Assembly (NCBI GenBank): GCA_003952965.2
Contig: CM025853.1
Span: 14,865,540 to 14,929,539, forward strand
From: Morella rubra
Taxonomy: Eukaryota; Streptophyta; Magnoliopsida; Fagales; Myricaceae
Reading direction: 5' to 3'
Length of the DNA stretch: 64,000 nt
Both the position numbers and the translations under genes were made by a program. Positions 1-11,619 of the stretch are shown piece after piece (the first letter of the stretch is position 1; each line of letters opens with the position of its first letter). Under the pieces are notes generated by a model that was given only the letters and a program-made list of their open reading frames with translations, was not told the DNA's origin and did no database searches.

Positions 1-2714
1 CCTATGCCGACATTTGACGCATCACACTCCACTTGGAATGGCTTAGAAAAATCCGGTAGTGCTAGAATTGGTGCTTCAACAAGTTTGGACTTCAACTCTT
101 GAAAACTGCTTTCAGCCTCATTGGTCCACTGAAATTCCTTCTTCTTTAGAACATCCATCATTGGGGCAACAATGGTGCTGAAATGTTGAATAAATCTTCT
201 GTAGAATGAGGCCAAACCATGAAAGCTTCTCACATCGGTTAGGCTTCTAGGTGTAGGCCAATCAAGAATAGCCTTTACTTTCTCATCATCCATCTTCATG
301 CCATCTGCACTCACAACATAGCCTAGAAATACGACTTGATCAGTCATGAAAGAGCACTTATTAAGGTTCACATAGAGCTGATTTTCATGAAGCACTTGGA
401 AAACATTGGAGAGATGTTCCAAATGTTGCACTCTATCCTTGCTGTAAATTAAGATATCATCAAAATACACCACAACATACTTGCCCATGAAGATCTTCAA
501 TACTTGAGTCATAAGTCTCATGAAAGTACTTGGGGCATTGGACAATCCAAATGGCATAACCAGCCATTCATACAAACCATCCTTGGTTTTAAAAGCTGTC
601 TTCCACTCATCACCTTCTCTAATTCTGATTTGGTGATAACCACTTCGCAAATCAATCTTAGAGAATACTTTAGCATCAGCAAGTTCATCAAGCATATCGT
701 CAAGTCTAGGAATAGGAAACCTATACTTGATTGTAATCTTGTTAATAGCTCTACTATCAACACACATTCTCCATGTTCCATCCTTCTTAGGAGTTAAAAG
801 AGCTGGAACCGCACAAGGACTAAGGGATTCCCTAATCAGCCCTTTTTTCAACAAGTCAATTACTTGTCTTTGTAATTCAGCATGTTCACTAGGAGGCATT
901 CTATAATGAGGCAAATTAGGAAGAATAGCACCTGGAGTGAAATCAATTTGGTGCTGAATGTTTCGAAGTGGTGGTAAACCACTAGGAAGCTCATCAGGAG
1001 CAAGGCCTTTGAATCTGTCCAGCAAGTCTTGAACTTCATTCGGAACCTCCTTTGCAACTTCTTCACTTCTATCCGCAGCAACAAGAGCATAAATAATGTC
1101 TTCTCCCTTATAGGATTCTTCAAACTCTTTATAAGATAATAAACTGATCTGATTTGAAGAAGACACGCTTGATGGAACATCTTTCATAGGGGACAGCACA
1201 TACTTCACACCATTGTGGATAACGGTGCAAGTGTTTCTTCTCCCATCATGGTAAGCACTCCTATCAAATTGCCAAGGTCTGCCAAGAAGCAAATGGCAAG
1301 CATCCATGGGCAACACATCACAATAAATCTCATCTTCATACTTGCCAATGGAAAACTTTACTTTACTCCTTTGTGTCACCATGATTTCTCCACCCTTTTT
1401 GAACCAAGAAACTTTGTAAGGCTTTGGATGACGCTCACAAGAAAGTTTCAGCTTTTCTACCATCACCTTTGACACCATATTTTCACAACTTCCCGAGTCA
1501 ATCATCAAGATGCACTTCTTTCCATGGGAAAGACAATAGGTTCTGAAAATATTATGCCTCAACCATCTATCATCTTCTTGAACAGTCATGACTCGTTGGA
1601 TTACAAGGCTTTCTGCATCACAATCACCTTCACAATATTCTACATCCTCATCCTCAGCTTCTTCATCATAGATTGGCTCTTGATCCACATCTCCTTCTTC
1701 TTCCAACAAATGCAATTCAGCTTTCTTCTTTGGACATTCATAGGATCTATGCCCAATATTACATCTGAAACATCTATTGGAAAATGAATCTGATTTTCCA
1801 TGCTCCTTACTCACTCTACTATGTTGTTGAGCTGGCTTTTGAGGTATAGGAGCCAACTTTCTTTCTTTCTCCTTCACCACTTTCGAACTTTCACCTTTTC
1901 GGTATGAACTCCATTTCATTTTCTCCTCCGCCTTTAGTGCCTTCTGGTATGCTTCCTCCAGAGAACGAAATGAATGCATCATAAGCTCACCCTTGAGATT
2001 ATACTTCAGCCCACTGACGTATCTTGCCACCAATTGATCATCGGATTCTTGCAAATTCACACGGCTCATAAGCTTGTAAAATTGCTCTGTATAATCACCA
2101 ACAGATTGCTCCATTCGTTGATGTAATTGATGGAACTTTTGGTAGAGAGTTTGAGAATAGTCTAAAGGCAGAAACTTCTCATCAAGCTTCACCTTCATCT
2201 CAGCCCAGATATTGATTTTTGGAATTCCTCTGCGATCTCTACTTCGTTGATATTGCTGCCACCATATTAGAGCATGACCCTTCAACTTTGTAGCAACGAA
2301 CTGCACCTTTCTTTCATCTGAGAGATCTTTCCATTCAAAGAAAGCTTCTAAAGATGCCATCCAATCACAGTACTCATCTGCATCAAGCTTCCCATCAAAG
2401 TCTTGCACATGAACTTGGATGCTTCGATCATTGTTTTCTAAAGCACGAGCCAAACGTTCCATGGACCATTGAGCAGCAACTCTTGGTTCAACGAAAGAAC
2501 TAGAAGAAGATGAATGGTCATCTCGGTTATTGTCATCTTCGAAGAAGACATTGCGTGCACTTTCCCGACTCCTATGGCTTCGAGTTGGTGAAGTTTGAAG
2601 ACGCTGAAAAAGTTCATTCACCATGTTTGTAAGTGTTTGATTTGATTCCCTTAATGCCGCAAGTTCAGCTTGTACATCATCACGCTCTGTATTTCTTTGA
2701 CGTCGTGGAGGCAT
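1..2714 (-). CDS. gag-pol polyprotein of chromovirus (partial at window edge)
   Basis: An open frame starts at the ATG at 2714 and stays open to the window edge, about 904 codons. In order it shows an N-terminal coiled region, the retrotransposon gag domain (WWQQYQRSRDRRG near 2260), a CCHC knuckle (CFRCNIGHRSYEC near 1770), an aspartic protease (MIDSGSCENMVS near 1490), reverse transcriptase (YFDDILIYS near 450) and the start of RNase H. The start fits the family because it lies about 105 bases downstream of the LTR and primer site. The frame looks whole as far as it can be seen. Confidence 0.85.
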   Translation of the reverse strand, partial: MPPRRQRNTERDDVQAELAALRESNQTLTNMVNELFQRLQTSPTRSHRSRESARNVFFEDDNNRDDHSSSSSSFVEPRVAAQWSMERLARALENNDRSIQVHVQDFDGKLDADEYCDWMASLEAFFEWKDLSDERKVQFVATKLKGHALIWWQQYQRSRDRRGIPKINIWAEMKVKLDEKFLPLDYSQTLYQKFHQLHQRMEQSVGDYTEQFYKLMSRVNLQESDDQLVARYVSGLKYNLKGELMMHSFRSLEEAYQKALKAEEKMKWSSYRKGESSKVVKEKERKLAPIPQKPAQQHSRVSKEHGKSDSFSNRCFRCNIGHRSYECPKKKAELHLLEEEGDVDQEPIYDEEAEDEDVEYCEGDCDAESLVIQRVMTVQEDDRWLRHNIFRTYCLSHGKKCILMIDSGSCENMVSKVMVEKLKLSCERHPKPYKVSWFKKGGEIMVTQRSKVKFSIGKYEDEIYCDVLPMDACHLLLGRPWQFDRSAYHDGRRNTCTVIHNGVKYVLSPMKDVPSSVSSSNQISLLSYKEFEESYKGEDIIYALVAADRSEEVAKEVPNEVQDLLDRFKGLAPDELPSGLPPLRNIQHQIDFTPGAILPNLPHYRMPPSEHAELQRQVIDLLKKGLIRESLSPCAVPALLTPKKDGTWRMCVDSRAINKITIKYRFPIPRLDDMLDELADAKVFSKIDLRSGYHQIRIREGDEWKTAFKTKDGLYEWLVMPFGLSNAPSTFMRLMTQVLKIFMGKYVVVYFDDILIYSKDRVQHLEHLSNVFQVLHENQLYVNLNKCSFMTDQVVFLGYVVSADGMKMDDEKVKAILDWPTPRSLTDVRSFHGLASFYRRFIQHFSTIVAPMMDVLKKKEFQWTNEAESSFQELKSKLVEAPILALPDFSKPFQVECDASNVGI

Positions 2715-2802
2715 TGTGAAAGGCCAGAAGATACGAAGAAGATAGAAATCTCGAAATTATGAAGAACAGAAAAGAAACCCAATCACCACAGTAGGAAAAC
2801 TT

Positions 2803-2814
2803 GCTCTGATACCA
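2803..2814 (-). promoter_or_regulatory. tRNA primer-binding site (initiator Met)
   Basis: The minus strand reads TGGTATCAGAGC, the complement of the 3' end of plant initiator methionine tRNA, seven bases inside the LTR edge. It fixes both orientation and LTR boundary. Confidence 0.85.
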
Positions 2815-2820
2815 ATTTGA

Positions 2821-3418
2821 TGCAGACCGGGATCTGCAAGGCTTGGCAAAATCCGAAAAGGATTGAGCCAAGGGAAGGGGATAGTCCTGGGATGCCACTC
2901 GACCAGGGGTAGCGGAAGCCACTCGACGCTACTAATCGCGGATGCCACTCGACGCGACCAAGCCACTCGCTTGATTGGTAGGAGGATGTCACTCAACTCC
3001 AAAGCAAGAGATACACTTGCAAGAATTATATCTTTGAATCAAAAGTTCTTTTATTATTTTGGATAATCACTCATATATAGAGTTCATTACATCAAGGTCA
3101 AGCTAGAAAAAATGGAATAATAAAGTCTAGACAATTCCAACACAAAAGAAATTAAATGCACTTTGAAATTCGCTGACTGTTGCCATTCCCGACGTCCAGT
3201 AGTAAAAATGTCATAACTTTCTCTAGGAATCTTCAAATGATATGAGGTCAAGTGCGTTTGAAACTAGAGACGTAGAGCTTTCCAACGATATATCACACTG
3301 ACTGAATCTTCGTAAATCGTTCCAGCCGAGGTGCAGATGCCCGAGATACAAGAGATGCTTTGTTACCTCGGCCTGAGATACAAGTGTTGTATGCCGATGT
3401 GCAAGGGATGCTCCTGCA
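2821..3418 (-). repeat. LTR of the chromovirus (5' LTR in element orientation)
   Basis: The 598-bp unit starts TG and ends CA and borders the primer site directly. It contains repeated GATGCCACTCGAC-like motifs around 2890-2960. The partner LTR is outside the window, so its age cannot be read here. Confidence 0.8.
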
Positions 3419-4842
3419 TCAGTGCCCTGGCCCCCAAAGACCCAGCTCAGGCCTGCCCAGCCGGTCTAATTTTCTTTTTAAAAATCAGTAGAGGGTGACG
3501 ATGCCATTTTACCTTGGTTAATTCAGCTCTCCCCCCTCCCCCAACTTCAATTTTCCCCTTTTCTCCCTGACGCCCACAGCCCAGCCTCTCTCACTCTGTT
3601 CCCCACCTCCCGACGCCAGCCTCCGCACTCTAGCCTCTATCCCTCTCTCCTCCTCACTCTGCCTCCACAGAACACAGCCTCTAGCCCTCTCTCACTCTGC
3701 CTCTCCTCCTCTAGACCTCCACAGTCCACAGAACATCGGCTGAGCTCTCTCTCTCCCTCTTTACCTTCCGTCCCTCTCTCCTCCTCCACAGGACCACAAC
3801 TCTTTCTCTCTCTCTAGTCTCCAGCTCTCTCTCACCAGCCTCCAGGTACTCTCTCAACTCAAGTCTCTCTGTAACTTTGTTTATTTTTCAATTAGTGATG
3901 AAATTTATTTTAAATTTTGATGAATTATGTGATGAAATTTGATTAGTAGATTAGGATTATTGAATTTATTGTGAACCGGATAGATAATTCATGAATTCAT
4001 GTGATTGAATTTATGTGATGAAATTTTGATGAATTAAGTACTAATAAAGAATTCATGAATTTGCAATCTTTCTAAGCAGAAGATATTTGTTGTAAAAACC
4101 CAAATACAGTCACTCACATACACAAACTCGAATCAAATTTCTGAATTCTGATTCGTGTAAGCAAAAAGGAGAACAAGATTTGATCATTTGGGGCTTATAG
4201 AAGGAAAGAGGAGAATTGGGTTGTCTTACTCATCAAGATCAGAAGGAGGGCATCATTTTTGCTCCTATAAGAACTTGATGTGCACTTTTGAATATTAAAG
4301 CTATGTTTCATTTCCTAGTAGAACTGTCTTAATAAGCTTATAATGTACTTAGTTCCTTTTAATTTGCTATTAGGTCTTCGTATCTTTGAATTGTCATGTA
4401 GGCCTTAAATTCAAAAATGTTACATGCTTAGTTCCTTTCAATTGGTAATTTTTCCTTAGCTTATGTTCATTATTCTACTATGTAGTGCATTATGGAGTTT
4501 ATGGAAATTTTATTAGTTTTAATTCTAGTTTCTTCTTGTTTGAAAAATAAATCTGTTGCAAGATCATGTTGTTTTTATTCACAAAGTGGTAAATATTTCA
4601 GTCTTTGTGTTAGTCTTTTCTAGGATTTTTTTTTTTTTTTAAGTGCTTAGAGCATTTCTGTAGGATGCTCAGATAGAACTCCTTTCAGTTTTCTCTTAAT
4701 TTGCATTTTGCTTTAAGAGACGAACCTTTTGTGCTCTACTAGAGAGATTCATATCAATTACACGGTATAGCTTCACTATGAAATTAATTTTGATGAATTA
4801 CAGGGTATAGCTTTAAGGGACAAACATTTTGTGCTCTACTAT
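3419..4842. other. Non-coding stretch with pyrimidine-rich tract
   Basis: No gene is seen. Bases 3525-3865 are strongly CT-rich with repeated CTCTCTCACTCTG-like units and end in CCAG/GTACTC, which looks like a 5' UTR with a splice donor, but no coding exon follows. The rest is AT-rich. Two similar 30-base pieces containing TTTTGTGCTCTACTA occur at about 4727 and 4829. Confidence 0.5.
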
Positions 4843-5204
4843 AGTACGGTACGTGTATTTCAATATTTTTAGTGTTTTTAGTCCTTAATTTTTGTATATT
4901 AGGTCTTTTTGTTTGTAAAATTTTGGGAAGGTTAAAATTTTAGGGTATTGGCTTTTATGAAAAAGTGAAGAGAGAGATGATTTTTAATATTTATTATAGT
5001 GAAAAGTAATGATTTGATGGGGAGAGAGAGATTATATTATAATTTTTTTATTGTGTTAAAATTTTAGGAAGTGTAAAATTTTGGTTTACAAACAAACCCT
5101 AGGTCTTAAGACATTTTTTTTTTGCATTACGTAGTAATTTTCTTTTTTTGTCTCCTTAGGAGTTTGCCCCCCTTTTTGATTGCATTCCTGGTTCCGCCAC
5201 TATA
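4843..5204 (+). mobile_element. hAT-type element, right end only
   Basis: This matches the right end of the complete hAT element at 16494-17696: shared GTACGTGTATTTCAATATTT and TTGCATTACGTAGTAAT-like text, ending in TGGTTCCGCCACT. No matching left end is found upstream, so the copy is truncated. It is split by the small element at 4908-5100. Confidence 0.7.
4908..5100. mobile_element. MITE inserted in the hAT remnant
   Basis: A 193-bp AT-rich unit with imperfect terminal inverted repeats (left TTTGTTTGTAAAATTTTGG, right ending in ACAAACAAACCCT) is flanked by AGGTCTT on both sides. It interrupts sequence that is continuous in the hAT copy at 17.5 kb, which defines the insertion. A hAT-type MITE is likely. 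The ends resemble the MITE at 15189-15387. Confidence 0.75.
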
Positions 5205-6071
5205 TATATATATAATATTTAAGAATTTCCGGCATATATATATGAAATGCAGAAAGATAAAGTTCATCTTTAGTTTAAGGCTCCTAGCATGGCTTTTATC
5301 TTCTTTTCCATTTTTCAATAGACGTCATTTTCTTTCTCTGCATTAGGGAGAACCTTTCCCTAGTTTTCTGTTCATGTGCTTTTCACTTAACTAGATACCA
5401 TAGGCATTTTAAACAGAACTGAATTAAAATGCAGAGATTATAACAGTAGCATGCAAAGAAGAAATTCAATTCCATTGAATTTTAATGTTTTATCTTGATC
5501 TTACCATGAGAAACAGAATCTTACTACAGTCCTATGAAAACCTATTTCGTTTACATGTGTATAAGTATTCCATGAGAACTCATTGAAAGCCATCAGAATT
5601 TGGAAGAATTATACAGTAAAAGACATACCGTATGTTGAGACACAGTGGAGGACAAGGGTTGGGGGTCAACGATCCTTTCCTTCCTAGACCTAAGAAAATA
5701 GCGCTGCACTTCGGTTTGATGAATTGACATTAATGTTAAAATGCTAGAAAGAATTGAATGCAAATTCTTCACGCAGAAGAGGTTAGGGCAAATTACTGAA
5801 AATAACCATGCAAAAAAAATTGTGTCTGACAACCAATGCAAAAAAAGCAGCAAACAGCAAGAATAGAGCACACTGATGCCAACCAAACACAAGTAAATGT
5901 CACGATCACGAGAACCAACCAATGGTGTAAGAGGGTACATACATGCAGTCAAGGACGTCCTTATGAGGAATGTAAGGGTAAAGGAAAGTTGCCATCCCAA
6001 AAGGAATATGAAACCTCAAGATTTTGCTATTTAGAGCCATGATTAATAAGGATGACCCCCAAAGTTCTAAG
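5205..6071. other. Non-coding stretch
   Basis: This holds a short TATATA tract at 5201-5216 and mixed AT-rich sequence. Open frames here lack recognisable domains or codon structure. I see no gene. Confidence 0.4.
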
Positions 6072-6859
6072 CAAGCCATCTCTAAGATAAATGGGGCCTT
6101 AGGCGAAACCATAAAAAAGATAGTTTCCTTATAATAAATTATTATATTAAAATATAAAATATCAATAATGAGATACCAAATTATTCATTATTGGTATTTT
6201 CTATTAGACATATTAAATATCTCAAAATTATCCTAAATTTAAAATAAAACTATACAGTACTCAACTTAATCTCAATTTCTCAATTTTCTCTAGATAAAAA
6301 AGTGATAGCTACAATAGATATAAAATAAAAGTTTAAAACTAATTTAAAAGTTTAAAGGTTAGAATAATAGCACCTATGAGGAAGAAGAGGGCTAGGGCCG
6401 GCTATGAGATTTTGAAATTGAATCAATACTTGAAAGTTAGTTAGAAAAAAGGAAGGATACGACTTCACAATAGAAAAATAAGGAAAAATGCATGAACATA
6501 AGAGTGAAAGTAGGATATCAATTGAAAAGTGAGCTATAAATAAGGGCAGACATTCAGAGTAGAAAGATAAGGGAACAAGGAGAACAATAAAAGTAGGGAT
6601 AAAATAAGAAAGGGCTAAAAGTTGGAAGTACGATAGTTTTTTTTTTTCAATTCAAAATTACTTGTTCCGAAATAGTCTTTTTAGAGTCCGATAGTTGGAA
6701 TTTTCATGAATATCTTCCATCTCCTTTGAAATTTTGAATTATGTTTTTCTTTGCATTAAATGAAGATTTCAAAAAGGTTTAACGGTTATTTTGATATTTA
6801 TTTTTTCTTTTGTTAAGTTAAATATTTAAAGTTGAGGCCTATAACCTACTAAATATTAA

Positions 6860-7060
6860 GGGGAAAAGTCATAGTTCGCCCCCATAGGTTTATGTCAATT
6901 GCAATTTAGTCTCCTTAAGTTTAAAAATTGCGATTTACGTCCTATAAGTATGAAACATTTACAATTATTGTCCTCTGTCAAATTTTCCGTTATAATCGAC
7001 GGAACTCGGCCTCACGTGCATCGCACACACTAGAAGCTCACTTGCCTTTCCCGAATTGCC
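6860..7060 (+). repeat. Left terminal inverted repeat of the MULE
   Basis: About 200 bp matching the reverse complement of 14023-14223, including CGGAACTCGGCCTCACGTGC in both arms. Differences are scattered point changes. Confidence 0.9.
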
Positions 7061-7754
7061 CCCCGTAAGTGAGAGCCAAATGACTCACGTATGCCCTTAA
7101 GATCCCCGACTCTTTTGCCCCAAATTTTATCTACCGCCATTTTACCTCCGTCACCCAAAAGCCACCCGAAAGCCTTGTGTGTGAACCCTAACACCCAATC
7201 TCCAATCAGTTGACCCAACCGCCATTGAACCCAATTGTTGTTGAACCTAGTGACCGTTGAACATCCACAGACAATCGATTGCGCTGAGTTGGAGTGCGTT
7301 TCAAACGAAGCCCTAGAGGAGGATGACGATTGAGATTTCGACTCGTATACCGTATACCCTCGATCCCCATTGAATCCATTGCTTATTTTTTGTAGGTTGA
7401 ATTTGCAAATTATTCTGATTGGGCTGATTAGGCTGAATGGACATATGTATGACATTGTATATTTATATGGGTTTATTTTGGGCTCTTGATTGTGATGTAG
7501 CATTACAAAATGAACTATATTATTCTGCTTTTCAATGCAGGCTGACAAGTTTGTTTATTGTGGTCCCTTTGTTGTCATTATCTATGGTCCCTTTGTTGTC
7601 ATTGTCTGTCCTGTCCCAGACTGTTGTCTGTTGTCTGTAGTACTGAATGTGGAACTTCGTGGACCAGTTTCAAATAAACTGGTGGAACTTCATGGACATG
7701 TTGAACCAGAATGTTTTGGGAAAAAAAACTCCAAATAAAATTACTGACATTAAT

Positions 7755-7764
<10 letters not shown>

Positions 7765-7798
<34 letters not shown>

Positions 7799-7844
7799 CG
7801 GGGGGTTTTTTTTTTTTTTTTTTTTTTTGGGGGGGGGGGGGGGG
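7765..7844. repeat. Poly-G / poly-T tract inside the MULE
   Basis: The plus strand shows about 34 G, one C, 6 G, 23 T and 16 G in succession. It sits in the 5' non-coding part of the MULE between the terminal repeat and the transposase. It could form G-quadruplexes or be a sequencing artefact. Confidence 0.9.
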
Positions 7845-8520
7845 AACTAACTAATAATAGATATGGTATATATACGAGTGTTTTTCAACTATACAATACA
7901 TGACTATTAAAATTAACTAATAATGTATACACCATTAAGAGCTAGAACTGGTGCACCAAGTGAAAGTTGCACCAACTATCTGTTATTCAACTATACATTG
8001 CATGACTGTTAAAACTAACTAATAATGTATACACTATTAGGAACTAGAACTGTTGCTTATATATACACTTTTACACTCACTTTTCCTGCTTTGCATGCGA
8101 CTGCTGCAAATTTGGGTTCCATCAAACCCTAGAGATGTAGAAATACTACCTCTAGGAATTGTTGAGGCTAAGTCAGACTTCAACCTGCGAAGATTGTAGG
8201 GTAACCCTAGTGAGGTGTGTATTCCTGTGCCACTTAAATGACGTATGTAGTTACAACGTTTTTATAGATCCTGCATTTACATTGAACTTGTCCCAGCGAG
8301 AAATTGCTTTGCATACCAGGGAACGATACTGTTGTTGTGATAGTTACAGTAAAGAAATTGCATTGCATGCCAAAGAATGATATATTGTTGAGATTCTAAA
8401 GTAGAGAAATTGCTTTGCTTTGCATGCCAGAGAAAGAAATTCTGAAGAGTGATGATTTGGACATCATAAGCATTATTATAGGTACATACATATATAGGTA
8501 TATATTGCTGGGTGTTTGCT

Positions 8521-8692
8521 GAACCCTAAACCCTAAATCCCTAAACCCTAAATCCCTAAACCCTAAACCCTAAACCTTAAAACCCTAAACCCTAAAACCC
8601 TAAACCCCCAAAAACCTAAACCCTAAACCCTAAACCCTAAAACACTAAACCCTAAACCCTAAAACACTAAACTCTAAAATTGAAAACCCTAA
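8521..8692 (+). repeat. Interstitial telomere-type (CCCTAAA)n repeat inside the MULE
   Basis: About 170 bp of perfect and slightly changed CCCTAAA units, the plant telomere repeat, lie some 170 bp upstream of the transposase start. AAACCCTA telo-boxes are also known promoter elements in plants, so it may have been a regulatory region or a simple-repeat expansion. Confidence 0.9.
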
Positions 8693-8863
8693 TGCATAAG
8701 GCTTAATTACTTTTCTGTTTTTAAAATTTGTCATCAAATGCTTAATTAATTTTTGTATGTTAAACTTATTAGGAAGTGCTTACTTATTATTTGGACATAA
8801 TAAGCCAATCTATGCTTATTACGTTTCTGTTTTTGCTCACACATTACAGGTTTGTCTGTTTGT

Positions 8864-11613
8864 AATGTCGGCTGATTCATTAGTGTTTAAGGTGCACTAT
8901 GGGGGGAAGTTTGACAGATCAGATGGTTGTGCATACGTTGGGGGGAACGTATCTGTGCACAACGATCCATACGACTCGATTGTCTATCGTTCATAGAAAT
9001 CGAGGGTGTTGTAAAAGAGTACGGATACAAGTCCGGTGATCTAATATACTATAATGAGCCAGATAAGAATATGGCTGAGGGGTTGAGAATCATATCAGGG
9101 GATCCTGATGTGCTTGACATGGTGGCTGCACATGTCGGGAAGGAATTCTAGTAGTGGCCCCGAAGAGGAATTGGTAGACGATGTTGATGAAGATAGGGAG
9201 AGGTGCGTATTGGCATAGGTACGAAGTGGTGGAGTGAGGCTCTAAGTAGTGATGACGACTTGTTTGACGTCAATGTGATGGATATGTAGAAGTGGGCCAT
9301 CTGGTGATCTTGAGAGGGGTGGGTGGGATTTGATATTGGTGTGGGTGGGCAGTCTTTTGAAGAGGGTGCCCTGGTGTGGGGGATGTCATTTGAAGAGGGT
9401 GCCCCATTGGGTATGGGTGGGACTTCATGAAGAAGGTGGGCCCTCAAATGATAGATGATCATGACGACATTGATCCAGCACATGCAAACCCCGGATGTCA
9501 GATGGAGGGGATGACAATGCAGAGGGTAAGAGACATTTTTTCACCAAACCAAGCATATAATCTTATGTATAATGGAATTTACTAATTGTGCTGTTCTGGG
9601 TAATTACAATTATGCAGATTATTTGTCTGACATTACGGGGTCAGATACCCTCATATCTCTAGAAGTTAGTGAAGATAATGAGGACCACCCTCCTCGCAGT
9701 GGCCCAGAGTTCAGGAGCGTGATTTAGGATCAGTGTCCCTTGTGAAAGGGATGAAATTCGCCTCTGCTGCACTATTCAGATCGGCTGTGAAAGAGGCGAA
9801 TATTACACTGGGGAAGGATGTTTATAAGAAAAATAGTGGCGACAAGGTGGTTATGATATGTAGGACTGATAGTGTCCGTACAGAGTATATGGTAGGATGA
9901 TTCCTGGTGAACGTAGTTTCGAGATCAGGGACATTAAACCAAGGCACAAGTGCCCGAGACGGTATAGGCTTTCTCAAATGAGCTTCCAGTGGATTGCCGA
10001 GAAGATGATTGCTCAGATAAAAAGTCAGCCAAACATGACTGTATCTGCCATATACGATGAGGTAAAGCGGAGGTGGCAGTGTGAGACGATGAGGACAAAA
10101 TGCTATAGAGCAAAAAAAAGAGCCCTAGAAGTGATATTTGGGTCCCACAAGGAGCAGTACGGAAGAGTATGGGATTATTGTGCAACGCTTAGGGAACACA
10201 AACCGCGGTAGCTGTGTAATTGTGATGAGTGATCGGATTGTTCCAGAGTTGCCGCCTTTTTTTCAACGACTTGTATGTGTCCTTGAATGCAATGAAGAGA
10301 GGCTTCAAAGATGGTTGCAGGCCTCTAATATGCTTGGATGGTTGTTTCCTTAAAGGAGAATTCAAAGGACAGTTCTGAGTGCGGTAGCCCGGGATCCAAA
10401 TAACAACATGTATCCCGTGGCCTTCGCAGTGGTGGAAGCAGAACTGAAGGATAGTTGGATGTGGTTCTTAGAGACCTTGTGGGGGATCTCGGTGTGGCTC
10501 CACCAGGTGGCTGGACATTCATGTCTGACCGACAGAAGGTATGTTTCTGAACAATGTTTTTTCTGACTATTTTTGTCATAATAACTACATGTAATAAACT
10601 TCCTTGCATGTATTCAGGGGCTTGTGCCAGCCAGCTTTCCGACGGTGGACAGACACTTATACGCCAATTTCAAAGATGCCGGACACCGAGGGTAGCATTG
10701 AAAGACAAGTTGTGGGGGGCTGCAACAGCATATACAGAGGACTTTCATAAGAAAATGGACGAGCTGAAGGCACTTAGCCCAGATGCGTATGAATACCTCC
10801 GAAAAGTGGATCCAAGTGTATGGTCACGCTCTTGGTTTCACACGCATAGTAAGAGCGACATGGTCGTTAACAACTTATGCGAGAGCTTCAACTCCTACAT
10901 TCTGGCAGCTCGGGATAAGCCGATAATCACGATGGTAGAGATGATCAGGAAAAAGCTCATGAGAGATATCAGCTGAAGAGAGAGGGGATCCTTAAGCACA
11001 CTGGGCGATTATGCCCACGAATAATGGAGAAGCTTGAGGAGATTGGTCAGGAGGCCACTATTGTCTCCCGACATACGCTGGGGATGGATTCTTCGAAGTT
11101 GAGTGTCATCTGAGGCAGTTCGTGGTGCACATTCAGAGGCGCACATGCTCATGTAGAAAGTGGGACTTATCTGGTATACCATGCGCTCATGGATTTTCTG
11201 CTATCATATATGACAGCAGAAACCCAGAGGACTTTGTTGATTGGTATTACACCGTTGAGGCGTATCAGCGGCATATGCACCCATTATCTATCCAGTGCCT
11301 TCTGAAGATCAGTGGCTGCGTACAACATATGAACCAATGGACCCCCACCATCAAGAGCTCAGCCTGGTAGGCCTCAGGAAAGTTGAGAAAAAGGGGACCA
11401 GAGGAACTAGCATCGTCCAATAGAAGGATTCCAAGGCGGCAGAATGGAATCATGTGCTCTGAGTGTAAAGAGTCGGGCCACAATAAGCGCACTTGTCCAC
11501 GACTCAATCGTAGAAGAGCTTCACGCAGTAGCCGAAGTGTGTCTAGTGCCCCGGCAACACCATTTGTTAGCGGACTCACACATTCAGAGTACTCCAACTA
11601 CCCGCACCATTGA
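8864..11613 (+). pseudogene. mudrA-like: MuDR-type MULE transposase, decayed
   Basis: A multi-exon plant MULE transposase. In order: a PB1-like N-terminal domain starting MSADSLVFKVHYGG (8864), with a frame change near 8990; the MuDR DNA-binding region (9730-10210, RHKCPRRYRLSQMSFQWIAE); the MULE catalytic core (10250-10540, LDGCFLKGEFKGQF and MYPVAFAVVEAE in shifting frames), broken by a conserved-position intron (about 10540-10617); the helical core (10620-10976); a SWIM zinc finger (CSCRKWDLSGIPCAH, 11150-11190); and a CCHC knuckle (CSECKESGHNKRTC, about 11450). An intron near 9525-9617 is also likely. Several frameshifts and stops make it non-functional. It would have bound the terminal repeats and moved the element by cut-and-paste. 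Confidence 0.88.
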
Positions 11614-11619
11614 CAGGTG

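Larger units (their letters stand above)
1..3418 (-). mobile_element. Ty3/gypsy chromovirus-type LTR retrotransposon, cut by window start
   Basis: The element reads on the minus strand: LTR (3418-2821), initiator-Met primer site, then gag, a CCHC knuckle, protease, reverse transcriptase and the start of RNase H, running off the window at base 1. Integrase and the other LTR lie outside. The reverse transcriptase wording (VPALLTPKKDG, FSKIDLRSGYHQIRI, YFDDILIYS) is of the plant chromovirus type; a CRM or Galadriel-like clade is my guess. The visible part looks whole with no breaks that I can see, so it is probably a young insertion. Confidence 0.9.

Noticed and set aside
2803-2814. Possible tRNA-derived sequence
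   Set aside because: Only the 3' tRNA complement is present, as expected of a primer site; there is no cloverleaf.
3525-3865. CT-rich block with a donor-like end as the 5' UTR of UTP11
   Set aside because: No coding exon with UTP11 N-terminal sequence follows in the next 10 kb; the link cannot be supported.
7647-7850. Open frame through the poly-G tract giving a glycine/phenylalanine run
   Set aside because: The frame exists only because of the homopolymer tract.
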